From Sphingomonas sp. SUN039 (lineage in GTDB: Bacteria; Pseudomonadota; Alphaproteobacteria; Sphingomonadales; Sphingomonadaceae), in assembly GCF_024758725.1 (NCBI RefSeq), contig NZ_CP096972.1:230001-294000 (forward strand): a stretch of DNA of 64,000 bases, in the 5' to 3' direction. The notes under the pieces were generated by a model, which saw only the letters and a program-made list of their open reading frames with translations, did not search any database and was not told where the DNA came from. Numbering within the stretch: position 1 is the stretch's first letter; the number at the start of each line of letters is the position of its first letter. Positions 56,579-64,000 of this stretch are shown here, piece by piece. Both the position numbers and the translations under genes were made by a program.

Positions 56579-58486
56579 ATGTGCGGCATTATCGCTCGCT
56601 TCGGCACGCCCCGGGCACGGCCGTTCGACATGCGCGAGACACTTGCACGGCTTCGCCACCGCGGTCCTGACGCGCAAGGTGCCATTGGGTGGTCACCGGG
56701 CAGTGCCCTTGTCGACCTGACAGTTTCGGCCTTTGCCGATAGCCAGCATCAGCTTGGGCATCTGCGTCTATCGATCATCGATTTGTCGCACGCGGCGGAC
56801 CAGCCATTTCGTTCGGACGATGGTCGATATCTGCTGAGTTATAACGGCGAGATTTACAATTTCGTCGAACTTCGTGCCGAGCTCGTAGCTCTTGGCCACG
56901 TGTTTCGGACTACCGGCGATACGGAGGTACTGCTTACCGCCTGGCGGCAGTGGGGTGTCGATGTGTTGCAGCGGCTCGAGGGAATGTTTGCCTTCGTATT
57001 GGTTGATCGCGAATTCAACCGCATCCATTATTGCCGCGACCATTTCGGGATCAAGCCCTTGTACCGGGTGGCCCTCCCTGACGAGCTGCTGTTCTGCTCC
57101 GAGATCGGGCCGCTGATCGAACGGTTGAACGAGATCAAATACGTACCGGATCGCTTGGCTCATGTGCTGCGGTGGGGAAGCGACGAGGGCAGCAGCGAAA
57201 CGATTGTCTATGGCATTGAGCGGGTGGAAGCGGGCGTGTGTTCCACGGTCGATCTCGATACGCTGGATGAAACCGCGCGCCATGTCTTCTTCGACCTCGA
57301 AAGCATCGAGGAGCAAGACTGGAGCTTCGCGGATGCGACACAGGCGCTGCGCGATGCCTTTATCGGTTCGGTCGACAGGCACATGCGTTCGGACGCCGCG
57401 ATCGGCTTTTCGCTGTCCGGTGGCATCGATTCGAGCGCGGTAGCGTGCTGCGCTCACCTGCTTGGCAGGCAGAAGATACAGACCTTTACCTATGTACCCG
57501 ACGATGCAGCTCTTTCCGAGTTGCGCTGGGCGCAAATGATCATCGATCAAGTCGGTGCCGATGCCACCTTCATCCAGCCATCGCCCTCAACGGTCGATGC
57601 CCATCTGCCTTTCGTCATCAAACACCAGGGCGAGCCGTTCGGCAGCCTCAGCATTTTCGCACAGAACGAGGTCTATCGGGCCGTGGCCGCGAAAGGGGTA
57701 AAGGTTATACTGAATGGCCAGGGAGCAGACGAGTTACTCGCTGGTTATGCGCAATATTTCACCCCGCTTTTGGCCGGATATATGCGGAGGGGAAAAGTTT
57801 TGCACGCCGCCGCGCTCACGTCTGCGATGCGGCGGCAATTCAGCATGGACTGGGCGACGGTCGGTAAATGGCTGGGTCGCGGTGCGCTGCCTTCGTGGAT
57901 CCGTGAACCTGCGGCGGCCCGGTATCTGGCTAAAAACGCGACATGGGCGCGTTTTCCCGATGCCGGTTCGAATGAACGCTTCAGCGCGGTCGACGTGTAT
58001 CGCGGGATTGCACCGCGCGACGGTCTCAAGACGACAATGAAGGCATCGATCCGCCATTCACTGGCGGCGCTCCTGCGCTATGACGACCGCAACTCCATGT
58101 CGCACTCGGTCGAGAGCAGAGTTCCTTTCCTGACGCCGCACCTTGCCCGGCTTTGCCTGTCGTTTCCGGACCGGTTTCTTATTAGCGATCAAGCCGTGAC
58201 CAAATATGTGTTCCGCGAGGCAATGCGCGGCATCGTGCCCGATGCAATTCTGGACCGCCGTGACAAGGTGGCTTTCGCGCCCGACAACCGGAATTGGGCG
58301 ACTGCGGTTCGCAAACTTGTCGGTAGCATCGGGGACGAGGGGCCAGCTCCCGGCGTCGTCGTGCCCGGCAAGCTCGAAGCTGCGCTGGCGGCGGCAGAAA
58401 ATACCGGCGATACGAAAAACTTCGACCTGATGTGGCCGACTGCAAATTTCGTCCTGTTCAATCGCTACAACCGCCCGAGCCAATGA
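56579..58486 (+). CDS. glutamine-hydrolysing asparagine synthase-like protein
   Basis: A 635-aa protein of the AsnB family. The N-terminal glutaminase begins MCGIIARFG with the nucleophile Cys2. The synthetase domain has the ATP pyrophosphatase loop FSLSGGIDSSAVACC (around residue 280) and VESRVPFLTPHLA. In polysaccharide clusters these proteins often amidate a sugar carboxylate rather than make free asparagine. The flippase ATG overlaps its stop. Which acceptor it uses is open. Confidence 0.9.
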   Translation: MCGIIARFGTPRARPFDMRETLARLRHRGPDAQGAIGWSPGSALVDLTVSAFADSQHQLGHLRLSIIDLSHAADQPFRSDDGRYLLSYNGEIYNFVELRAELVALGHVFRTTGDTEVLLTAWRQWGVDVLQRLEGMFAFVLVDREFNRIHYCRDHFGIKPLYRVALPDELLFCSEIGPLIERLNEIKYVPDRLAHVLRWGSDEGSSETIVYGIERVEAGVCSTVDLDTLDETARHVFFDLESIEEQDWSFADATQALRDAFIGSVDRHMRSDAAIGFSLSGGIDSSAVACCAHLLGRQKIQTFTYVPDDAALSELRWAQMIIDQVGADATFIQPSPSTVDAHLPFVIKHQGEPFGSLSIFAQNEVYRAVAAKGVKVILNGQGADELLAGYAQYFTPLLAGYMRRGKVLHAAALTSAMRRQFSMDWATVGKWLGRGALPSWIREPAAARYLAKNATWARFPDAGSNERFSAVDVYRGIAPRDGLKTTMKASIRHSLAALLRYDDRNSMSHSVESRVPFLTPHLARLCLSFPDRFLISDQAVTKYVFREAMRGIVPDAILDRRDKVAFAPDNRNWATAVRKLVGSIGDEGPAPGVVVPGKLEAALAAAENTGDTKNFDLMWPTANFVLFNRYNRPSQ

Positions 58487-59751
58487 GCGGGGGCAGCTTC
58501 GCGCGCACGTTCATCGGCCTGGGCTCCGCAAATATCGTGTCGCTGGCTGCGCAGTTGCTGTCGATGCTCGCGCTCGGCGTTCTGGCGGCCCCGGACGAAT
58601 TGGGGAAATTCTTGCTAGGTCTTGCGATCGCCGCCCCCTTTGCGACCTTCTGTGCCCTGCGCTTCGATTCTGCGATACCGTCGGCGCGAACGACCGGGGA
58701 ATGCAGCGTACTGCTTCTTCTGGCATTTGCGAGCACGACGCTGATGAGCCTGATTGCCCTGTTGGTCATTCTGGCTGCGCGATCGATCAACCTGTTTTCG
58801 CTCGCTGCGCTGTCACCAATTTCGCTTGCTGCAATTTTCGGCATCATGCTTGCTACCGCGGCGGGGCAAGCAGGGCGTTACATGGCAATCCGTTCCGGCG
58901 AGTTGCAGCCCATCGTCCGGGCGACCTATGGTCGTGGCATCCTGACGTTGGTGTTCCGCGGCGCAGCGATCGCGGCAATTGCGAATGGGGTGCTGCCTGT
59001 TGCCTGGCAGGCGGCTTCGTTTCTGCTTGCCGAACTCGTTTGCGTTGCGGTTGCGGCATTGATCCTGCGCCCCCGCATCTCGTGGCTCGCCCAGACCATC
59101 CAGCCGCAACGCTTGCGTGCGGTCATGCGTCGCAACTGGAAATTTCCGCTGATCGAGGGGCCATCGACACTCCTCGACACATTCAGTGCCAACGCGCCCA
59201 TCTATCTTGTCACCCAGTTCTTCGGGTTGGGTGCTGCGGGCAGTTTCGGGTTGGCTTTCCGTGCCATGGCTGCACCAGCAGGTCAGCTGGCGCTGGCAAT
59301 GACCGAAGTTCTCCAGTCCCGTTATTCCGCCTTGCTGCGCGCCGGAAACATCATGGTGGTGAGATCGATGTTCATGAAGTCGTCGGCGCTGGCGCTGGCG
59401 CTCGGCGTCATAGGCTATGGCGTCGCGCTGGTCATTCTCGAACCGGTGATTGTGTACGCGCTTGGGGAGAAGATGCGTCTATTCGCGCAGGTCAGCGTCG
59501 CCATTTTGCCATGGGTCGTGTTGCTGATCGTCGTAAACCTGAACAGCCGTGTCATCGCCCTGTTTCAGCGGCAGGAACTCAAGCTCATTTACGATTTCTA
59601 TTCGCTCGCAACCGTTGGCGGGTTGGTCGTCGCTGCCTTGGCGTTCAAGCCCGACTTCCTGACATTCGTCCTCTGGATTACCGCCACGCAGGCGATCGGC
59701 TATCTGATCTACTGGCTTCTCATTGCCCGATTGTTTCGGGGCAGCGCCTGA
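58483..59751 (+). CDS. polysaccharide flippase (Wzx-like, oligosaccharide transporter)
   Basis: A 422-aa protein with about 12-14 helices. FARTFIGLGSANIVSLAAQLLS, at the start, and FPLIEGPSTLLDTFSANAPIYLV fit the MATE/MOP flippase superfamily. The ATG overlaps the asparagine synthase stop (ATGA); the longer frame before it is a shadow. It moves undecaprenyl-linked repeat units across the inner membrane in known systems. Its 3' end overlaps the convergent glycosyltransferase gene by 43 bases. Confidence 0.88.
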   Translation: MSGGSFARTFIGLGSANIVSLAAQLLSMLALGVLAAPDELGKFLLGLAIAAPFATFCALRFDSAIPSARTTGECSVLLLLAFASTTLMSLIALLVILAARSINLFSLAALSPISLAAIFGIMLATAAGQAGRYMAIRSGELQPIVRATYGRGILTLVFRGAAIAAIANGVLPVAWQAASFLLAELVCVAVAALILRPRISWLAQTIQPQRLRAVMRRNWKFPLIEGPSTLLDTFSANAPIYLVTQFFGLGAAGSFGLAFRAMAAPAGQLALAMTEVLQSRYSALLRAGNIMVVRSMFMKSSALALALGVIGYGVALVILEPVIVYALGEKMRLFAQVSVAILPWVVLLIVVNLNSRVIALFQRQELKLIYDFYSLATVGGLVVAALAFKPDFLTFVLWITATQAIGYLIYWLLIARLFRGSA

Positions 59752-60935
59752 CCTGGCTGCAGACAGGTCAATGTGGTGTCGATCAGCCGCGTCCAGTCGA
59801 GCATTTCCCGACCTGTTTTCCGGGCACCGTCGGCCATTGCACGTAGCTTTCCGCTGTCGGCGAGGAGGGTCGAGACGCTCTGCCGTATGCCCGCGCTGTC
59901 GAGGCTTTCGCCTGACATGACGATGACATTGTCGTTGGCATTGAGATAGCTGGCATCCTGTCCGCCCGTATCGCCCACGATCAACGGCAAACCCGAGGCA
60001 ATCGACTGTTGCCACATAATCGATTGGCTGGACGGGAAGACCGCCAGATCGGCGATAGCCATATGGGCATAAACGCCCGCAGGTTCCTGCCAGCCTACAA
60101 AATGCAAGCGGCCCGCGACACGTTGGGAAAGCGATGCGATCAGCTTGCCATAGGCTGGTTCGGATTCCGGGATTTGTCCGAGGACAATGACGTGAACATC
60201 ATCCAGTGCTGTGCAGTCAATCGCCTCGATCAACCATTCGAGGCGCTTGCGCGGCGTGATCTTGCCGCCCGTAACGATGACGGGACTCTGTGGCGGAATG
60301 CCATAACGGGCGCGCAGAGCGGTTCGATCGACCGTGCGCTGAACTTCATCTATCAGGTCGATGTCGGCACCGAGCGGCAGAAGTGTCATATCGGCGTCGG
60401 GAACGCCGTAGACCTCGCGCATGAAATCGAAGCCGGTCGGCACGATCGGAAAAATGCCGTCGAGATGTTGCCTGATCCGATTGAAATACCATCTCCGGAT
60501 CGTGCCGTGCAGCACGCGCAGTGCGACAAATCCTTTTCCTGAGTTCGAATAGTCCATGTGGATGTCGATGATCGCCCGGCAGGCCGGATGACGCCGTAGA
60601 TAGCGGGCAATTTCCCCCGTATTTGGGATGATATCGTGCAGGTAGATGAGGTCAGGTGCGAACGCGTCTAATTGATCTGCCACGCCCCGATACGGCCTGA
60701 TCCGGTTCAACAAGTTGAACCGGTACGGCAGGCGATAAATCTTCGCGCCGTGCATTTCGAACTCAGATGCCGGTGCTTTCGCGAGCGGCGCTGACGCGTA
60801 ATAGTCGAATACATTGGTGTATTGCGACGTCAGCAGACGGACTTCGTGTCCGGCCTTGCGATAGTATTTTACAAGCTGGTTTTCCTGAAACTCCAGTTTC
60901 GGATCGAAAAATTCGCATAACATGAGAATTTTCAT
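59709..60935 (-). CDS. glycosyltransferase family 4-type protein
   Basis: A 408-aa GT-B fold enzyme. The start MKILMLCEFFDPKLEFQE gives the N-terminal Rossmann fold. VIVTGGKITPRKRLEWLIEAI marks the second domain, and LAVFPSSQSIMWQQSIASG-LPLIV holds the donor-binding Glu/Gln position. Usually this last motif reads E..G..x4-E; here Gln replaces the first Glu. It adds a sugar to the repeat unit. The gene is downstream of the acyltransferase by two bases. Confidence 0.88.
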   Translation of the reverse strand: MKILMLCEFFDPKLEFQENQLVKYYRKAGHEVRLLTSQYTNVFDYYASAPLAKAPASEFEMHGAKIYRLPYRFNLLNRIRPYRGVADQLDAFAPDLIYLHDIIPNTGEIARYLRRHPACRAIIDIHMDYSNSGKGFVALRVLHGTIRRWYFNRIRQHLDGIFPIVPTGFDFMREVYGVPDADMTLLPLGADIDLIDEVQRTVDRTALRARYGIPPQSPVIVTGGKITPRKRLEWLIEAIDCTALDDVHVIVLGQIPESEPAYGKLIASLSQRVAGRLHFVGWQEPAGVYAHMAIADLAVFPSSQSIMWQQSIASGLPLIVGDTGGQDASYLNANDNVIVMSGESLDSAGIRQSVSTLLADSGKLRAMADGARKTGREMLDWTRLIDTTLTCLQPGQALPRNNRAMRSQ

Positions 60936-60937
60936 AG

Positions 60938-62035
60938 CTATGCGACCGGGTTCGAACGAGATGAGTCTAGGGGGGGCACCTGCGAGGCCAGGCTGGACGG
61001 CTTACGCCGCAAGGCCGGAGCTTCGATCAGCTTCCACGAAAGACAGGCGGCGAGCGGCACGGCCGCCAAGGCACCGAAAACAACAACGCCCGAACCGGCG
61101 AGCCCGATAGCAATCACATAGTTGAAGATCGGCATGTGAAAAATATACAGGCCGTAGGATATGTCGTTTCCGCGCAAGAAGCGCTTGGCGAGATGGGGGT
61201 GCGCGAATGCTGCGGAGAGCGTCGTCCCGGCAATGAGCAGCGCCCAGGGGAGAGCGATGCGATTGCCGTGATTGCCGATATCGGCAAAAAGACCGATTGC
61301 AGTGACGAAGAAGAACGCGGTGAACCAGTATACCGCTTTGCCCACGAACAGCTGCGAAACCCTGCTCCAATAGACGCTCGCGAGCAGCCCCGCCAGAAAC
61401 ATGTAGATCCAAGGCAAGAACGAGACGGCAACCAGCTTGTGCGCCCTGTCGCCCAGCAGCAGCATATCGAAACCTTGCCCATGCACGGCATTTATCGCGA
61501 TCGAGGTCATAAATAGTGCCCAGAACGCGAAACGATGGCGGAACAGGCAGGCGACGAGCAGCGGCGTCAGCGCGTAAAACTGTAGTTCGACGGGGATGGT
61601 CCAGAGACTTCCGTTGAGCGACCCGACCCCATATCCACGCAGGAAATCGGGATTATAGAATTGGAAGAAGGTGGATTGCGCCGTCAACCAAGCGGCATAT
61701 TCGAGCGGCGCGACGTCGCGCCCAGCCAGATAACCGCTCAGCAGGACGAGCACAGCCGACACAGCCAAACATGCCCAGAGGCCGGGGTATATTCTCAAAA
61801 TTCGATTGCGGGCAAAAGTCCCGATCACGGGGTTGCGGAGATATGATGCAGAAATCAGGAACCCGCTCACCACGAAGAATACCGGTACGCCCGGAAGCGA
61901 TTCGATGAGACGCATGACCAGATCGTGCTGCGGAAAGCGCAAGCCGAAATGTTCCTGGGCGTGAACAATGACGACCTGTGTCGCGGCGACAAGCCGGATC
62001 AGGTCGAAGTTATTTTCCTTTGGGAAGTTCGCCAT
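60938..62035 (-). CDS. acyltransferase family 3 protein (OafA/YrhL-like)
   Basis: A 365-aa integral membrane acyltransferase with about 10 helices. The N-terminal NFDLIRLVAATQVVIVHAQ contains the conserved family His. RILRIYPGLW and the Gly/Ser-rich loop follow. Likely it O-acetylates the polysaccharide. A TTG at 62065 overlaps the hisF2 stop (TTGA) and is an alternative start giving 375 residues; the ATG at 62035 is the first clear methionine. Confidence 0.9.
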   Translation of the reverse strand: MANFPKENNFDLIRLVAATQVVIVHAQEHFGLRFPQHDLVMRLIESLPGVPVFFVVSGFLISASYLRNPVIGTFARNRILRIYPGLWACLAVSAVLVLLSGYLAGRDVAPLEYAAWLTAQSTFFQFYNPDFLRGYGVGSLNGSLWTIPVELQFYALTPLLVACLFRHRFAFWALFMTSIAINAVHGQGFDMLLLGDRAHKLVAVSFLPWIYMFLAGLLASVYWSRVSQLFVGKAVYWFTAFFFVTAIGLFADIGNHGNRIALPWALLIAGTTLSAAFAHPHLAKRFLRGNDISYGLYIFHMPIFNYVIAIGLAGSGVVVFGALAAVPLAACLSWKLIEAPALRRKPSSLASQVPPLDSSRSNPVA

Positions 62036-62061
62036 GCTGACTGTCCGACCTGTCCGAACGG

Positions 62062-62805
62062 TCAATCGGGACGTGCGTAGCTGATCAAGACGGCCTTGTA
62101 CTGCCCCTTGAAAACGAACAGGCTTCCCGCCGCGGCGCCGGCGGTGCCTATCCTGTCGAGCAGCGCGCGCATGTCGGCAGGACTCCCGGCGCCACCGAGG
62201 ATCGTCAACGGGCCGCTAATGGCGTTGCGGATGCGCTGTGCCAGATCGAGATCGTACCCGCTCATCGTGCCGTCACGATCAACCGAATTGACCACGACTT
62301 CGCCCGCGCCAAGCCGTTCGGCTTCGGCTGCGAAATCGACGGGGTCCAGCTTCGTGCGGCGCGAAGCGTTGTGCGTGACAACTGCATTCGACCTCAACAA
62401 TCCGCCCTTCTGAACGTCGATGACGACCGCGACGCTTTGCCGACCAATTGCGTCGGCCATTTCGGCGATCAGCGCCGGACGCGCCACGGCAGCCGCGCTG
62501 ATGGCAACCTTTTCCACACCAAGGGAGACGATTTTGGCAGCCTGCTGGGCAGAAGTGACTCCCCCTCCATAACATAACGGCATCCGGCATTCGTCGGCCA
62601 AGTTCTTGATCATGCCATAGTCGGGTTCGCGGCCCTCGACGGTTGCGTCGATATCGAACACCGCAAGCTCGTCGACCTGCTTTTCGTTGAAGATCCGGAC
62701 AGCATTTATCGGGTCGCCGACATATTTTGAGTCGGTGAACTTAACAGTCTTCACCAGTCCCTTTTTATGCACGAGCAGACAAGGAATTATCCGGGAGCGC
62801 AGCAT
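62062..62805 (-). CDS. HisF2-type acetamidino-modification protein (HisF paralog)
   Basis: A 247-aa (beta/alpha)8 protein closely resembling histidine-biosynthesis HisF. It has IIPCLLVHKKGLVKTVKF where HisF has CLDV, so the catalytic Asp11 is Leu. Asp in VVIDVQKGG is kept. This suits the HisF2/AglZ group, where the barrel channels ammonia from HisH2 to an amidotransferase that makes acetamidino sugars. It lies between hisH2 and the acyltransferase gene in the polysaccharide operon. Confidence 0.9.
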   Translation of the reverse strand: MLRSRIIPCLLVHKKGLVKTVKFTDSKYVGDPINAVRIFNEKQVDELAVFDIDATVEGREPDYGMIKNLADECRMPLCYGGGVTSAQQAAKIVSLGVEKVAISAAAVARPALIAEMADAIGRQSVAVVIDVQKGGLLRSNAVVTHNASRRTKLDPVDFAAEAERLGAGEVVVNSVDRDGTMSGYDLDLAQRIRNAISGPLTILGGAGSPADMRALLDRIGTAGAAAGSLFVFKGQYKAVLISYARPD

Positions 62806-62808
62806 AAT

Positions 62809-63423
62809 CTATAGGGCCAGGAAATTGCCGATGAGCCGGACACCATTGTCATGGCTCTTTTCGGGATGGAACTGAACGCCGAGCACACGGCCCCGCCCGA
62901 TGACCGAGTGGAATGCTTTGCCATGTGTCGAAGTGGCGATGACGTCGTTGTCGGTGTCGCAGGCGTAACGATAGCCGTGTAGAAAGTAGAAACCCTGTGC
63001 GGCATCCAGCCCTTCCAGCAAGCGATGCGGGCGCACGGTTTCCAGAGTGTTCCAGCCCATGTGGGGAATGCGGGGTTTTTCGGCGATGTCTTCGTCGCGA
63101 AACCGCCGGACGTGTCCAGGTATCAGTCCTAAACCGCTTCTGGAGCCTTCGTCGCTGCCGTTCGCCAGAACGTGCATGCCCACGCAGATGCCCAGGCACC
63201 ACACGTCGGGGTGTTCGAGCCGTGCCGTCAACGCCCCTGCCAAGCCTGAAGAAACAAACGCCTCCATCGTCCGGTCGAACGCGCCGACACCTGGAAGCAG
63301 GATATGCCGGGCGTCGGCGAGGTCGGCGGGGCCAGTTGCTACGCGCGTCTCCACGTTCGACAGCTTGGCGAGCCGAACGATCGCTGAAATATTTCCCGAT
63401 CCATAGTCGAGAATCGTGATCAT
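62809..63423 (-). CDS. HisH2-type glutamine amidotransferase
   Basis: A 204-aa class I glutaminase. The triad is Cys80 in WCLGICVGMHVL and His186/Glu188 in VQFHPEKS. It hydrolyses glutamine and hands ammonia to HisF2. The ATG at 63423 overlaps the stop of the amidotransferase gene upstream (ATGA), so a longer N-terminal extension is rejected. Three bases separate its stop from the HisF2 start. A role in histidine synthesis is unlikely because hisA, hisB and others are absent here. Confidence 0.9.
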   Translation of the reverse strand: MITILDYGSGNISAIVRLAKLSNVETRVATGPADLADARHILLPGVGAFDRTMEAFVSSGLAGALTARLEHPDVWCLGICVGMHVLANGSDEGSRSGLGLIPGHVRRFRDEDIAEKPRIPHMGWNTLETVRPHRLLEGLDAAQGFYFLHGYRYACDTDNDVIATSTHGKAFHSVIGRGRVLGVQFHPEKSHDNGVRLIGNFLAL

Positions 63424-64000
63424 CGCTTGATTGATCGCTCGACGCCGAGGAGCCTGAGCGCCTTGGCACCGAGGTTGAACATCCACTCGTTCGATTTGTA
63501 ATCGCGATGGCTTTTGAGTGGCATGTCGCGATACCCGATGAGCTCGTCGGTCGTGATGCCGAGCTTTGTCGCAATAAAGTCGAGCTCGTGCGGAATTTCT
63601 TCCACCGGAATCGCAGGCCTCGACAGCGCGTCGAGAGCGGCCTCGCGGGTCATCTGTCCGGTAAGGATCAGGCTGGAAAACTGGATTTTACGGGTATCGT
63701 AGCCAAAACGGGCAGGCAGCCAATAGCCCTCGTAAAATCGCGTGAACCGTGACTCGAAATGCTTCTGTGGATAAGGTGTCCAGCCATATTCGCGTGACAT
63801 CAGTTCTTGGGCGTCGGCCTTGATATACGGTCCCAGGTTCAAGGGCTTGATGACCGAAATTCGTCGGATATATCGCAAATACAGCTTGTGATACAAAATG
63901 CTGCTGATCGGGTAGTCCTTGAGCGGCACAGTTCCGAATTTTTTCTGAATGTCCTTTAGCTGCGCCATATCCGTACCGTAATAAATCCAGTTCAGTGGAT
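63420..64000 (-). CDS. N-acetyl sugar amidotransferase (WbpG-like), C-terminal part; runs off the window
   Basis: The last 193 or so residues of a protein whose start lies right of the window. The frame stays open to base 64000, reading NWIYYGTDMAQLKDI before the first visible methionine. The sequence resembles WbpG-type amidotransferases, which amidate an N-acetyl sugar to an acetamidino group in bacterial O-antigens using HisH/HisF ammonia. It heads the hisH2-hisF2-acyltransferase-glycosyltransferase transcript. Confidence 0.8.
   Translation of the reverse strand, partial: PLNWIYYGTDMAQLKDIQKKFGTVPLKDYPISSILYHKLYLRYIRRISVIKPLNLGPYIKADAQELMSREYGWTPYPQKHFESRFTRFYEGYWLPARFGYDTRKIQFSSLILTGQMTREAALDALSRPAIPVEEIPHELDFIATKLGITTDELIGYRDMPLKSHRDYKSNEWMFNLGAKALRLLGVERSIKR

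Noticed and set aside
62062-63423. histidine biosynthesis operon
   Set aside because: The other his genes are missing, HisF lacks Asp11, and the context is polysaccharide synthesis with a WbpG-like gene.

Overview
The window comes from a high-GC alphaproteobacterium, most likely a sphingomonad (Sphingomonadales). The reasons are the rRNA operon that ends 23S-5S-tRNA-fMet, a TonB-dependent receptor beside a TPR-sulfotransferase, the propionyl-CoA operon, the sphingomonad-style exopolysaccharide genes, and interspersed GC-rich palindromes. The genus is not established. No transposase, integrase, plasmid origin or CRISPR array was seen.

Layout. 0-1.2 kb: 3' end of a 23S rRNA, 5S rRNA, initiator tRNA and a strong bidirectional terminator. 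1.2-2.1 kb: two small alanine-rich membrane-associated proteins. 2.2-4.6 kb: glutathione-dependent formaldehyde oxidation (frmA, a VOC protein, fghA). 4.6-7.7 kb: an RND efflux permease without its partner subunits. 7.8-16.2 kb: a minus-strand propionyl-CoA/methylmalonyl-CoA region (pccB, mce, an enoyl-CoA hydratase, mcm, pccA) interleaved with four small genes of unknown function. pccA and mcm each carry an in-frame palindromic insertion, and a perfect palindrome lies upstream of the hydratase gene. 16.3-18 kb: a signal-less subtilase with a separate small protein resembling its propeptide. 18.2-25 kb: sodium:solute symporter, TPR-sulfotransferase, TonB-dependent receptor and APC permease, all on plus. 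25-34.1 kb: a nucleotidyltransferase-fold protein downstream of a compact virB2-3-4-6-8-9-10-11 type IV secretion operon.

34.3-38.1 kb: two tandem paralogous secreted beta-helix proteins, each followed by a hairpin, then a Tat-exported beta-helix protein. 38.1-41.9 kb: a Rieske oxygenase, an FAD oxidoreductase and a sterol desaturase-like hydroxylase on minus. 41.9-44.5 kb: a 352-bp leader region with hairpins, a tiny secreted membrane protein with a strong terminator, and an acyl-CoA dehydrogenase. 44.5-64 kb: mostly surface polysaccharide genes. These are a membrane-bound nucleotide-sugar dehydratase, a heparinase-like protein, a bi-domain oxidoreductase, a Wzy-like polymerase, an asparagine synthase, a Wzx-like flippase, a glycosyltransferase, an acyltransferase, and a HisF2/HisH2/WbpG-type acetamidino-sugar module that runs off the right edge. 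A LuxR-type regulator and a divergent trimeric autotransporter adhesin are embedded in this part.

How the genes fit together: the left half is central metabolism and transport. The right half builds the cell surface: secretion machine, beta-helix proteins, adhesin, and a probably amidinated and O-acylated polysaccharide. Most start sites below were chosen from ribosome binding sites or from four-base stop/start overlaps, which are very common here. All functions are inferred by reading the sequence; no database search was run.
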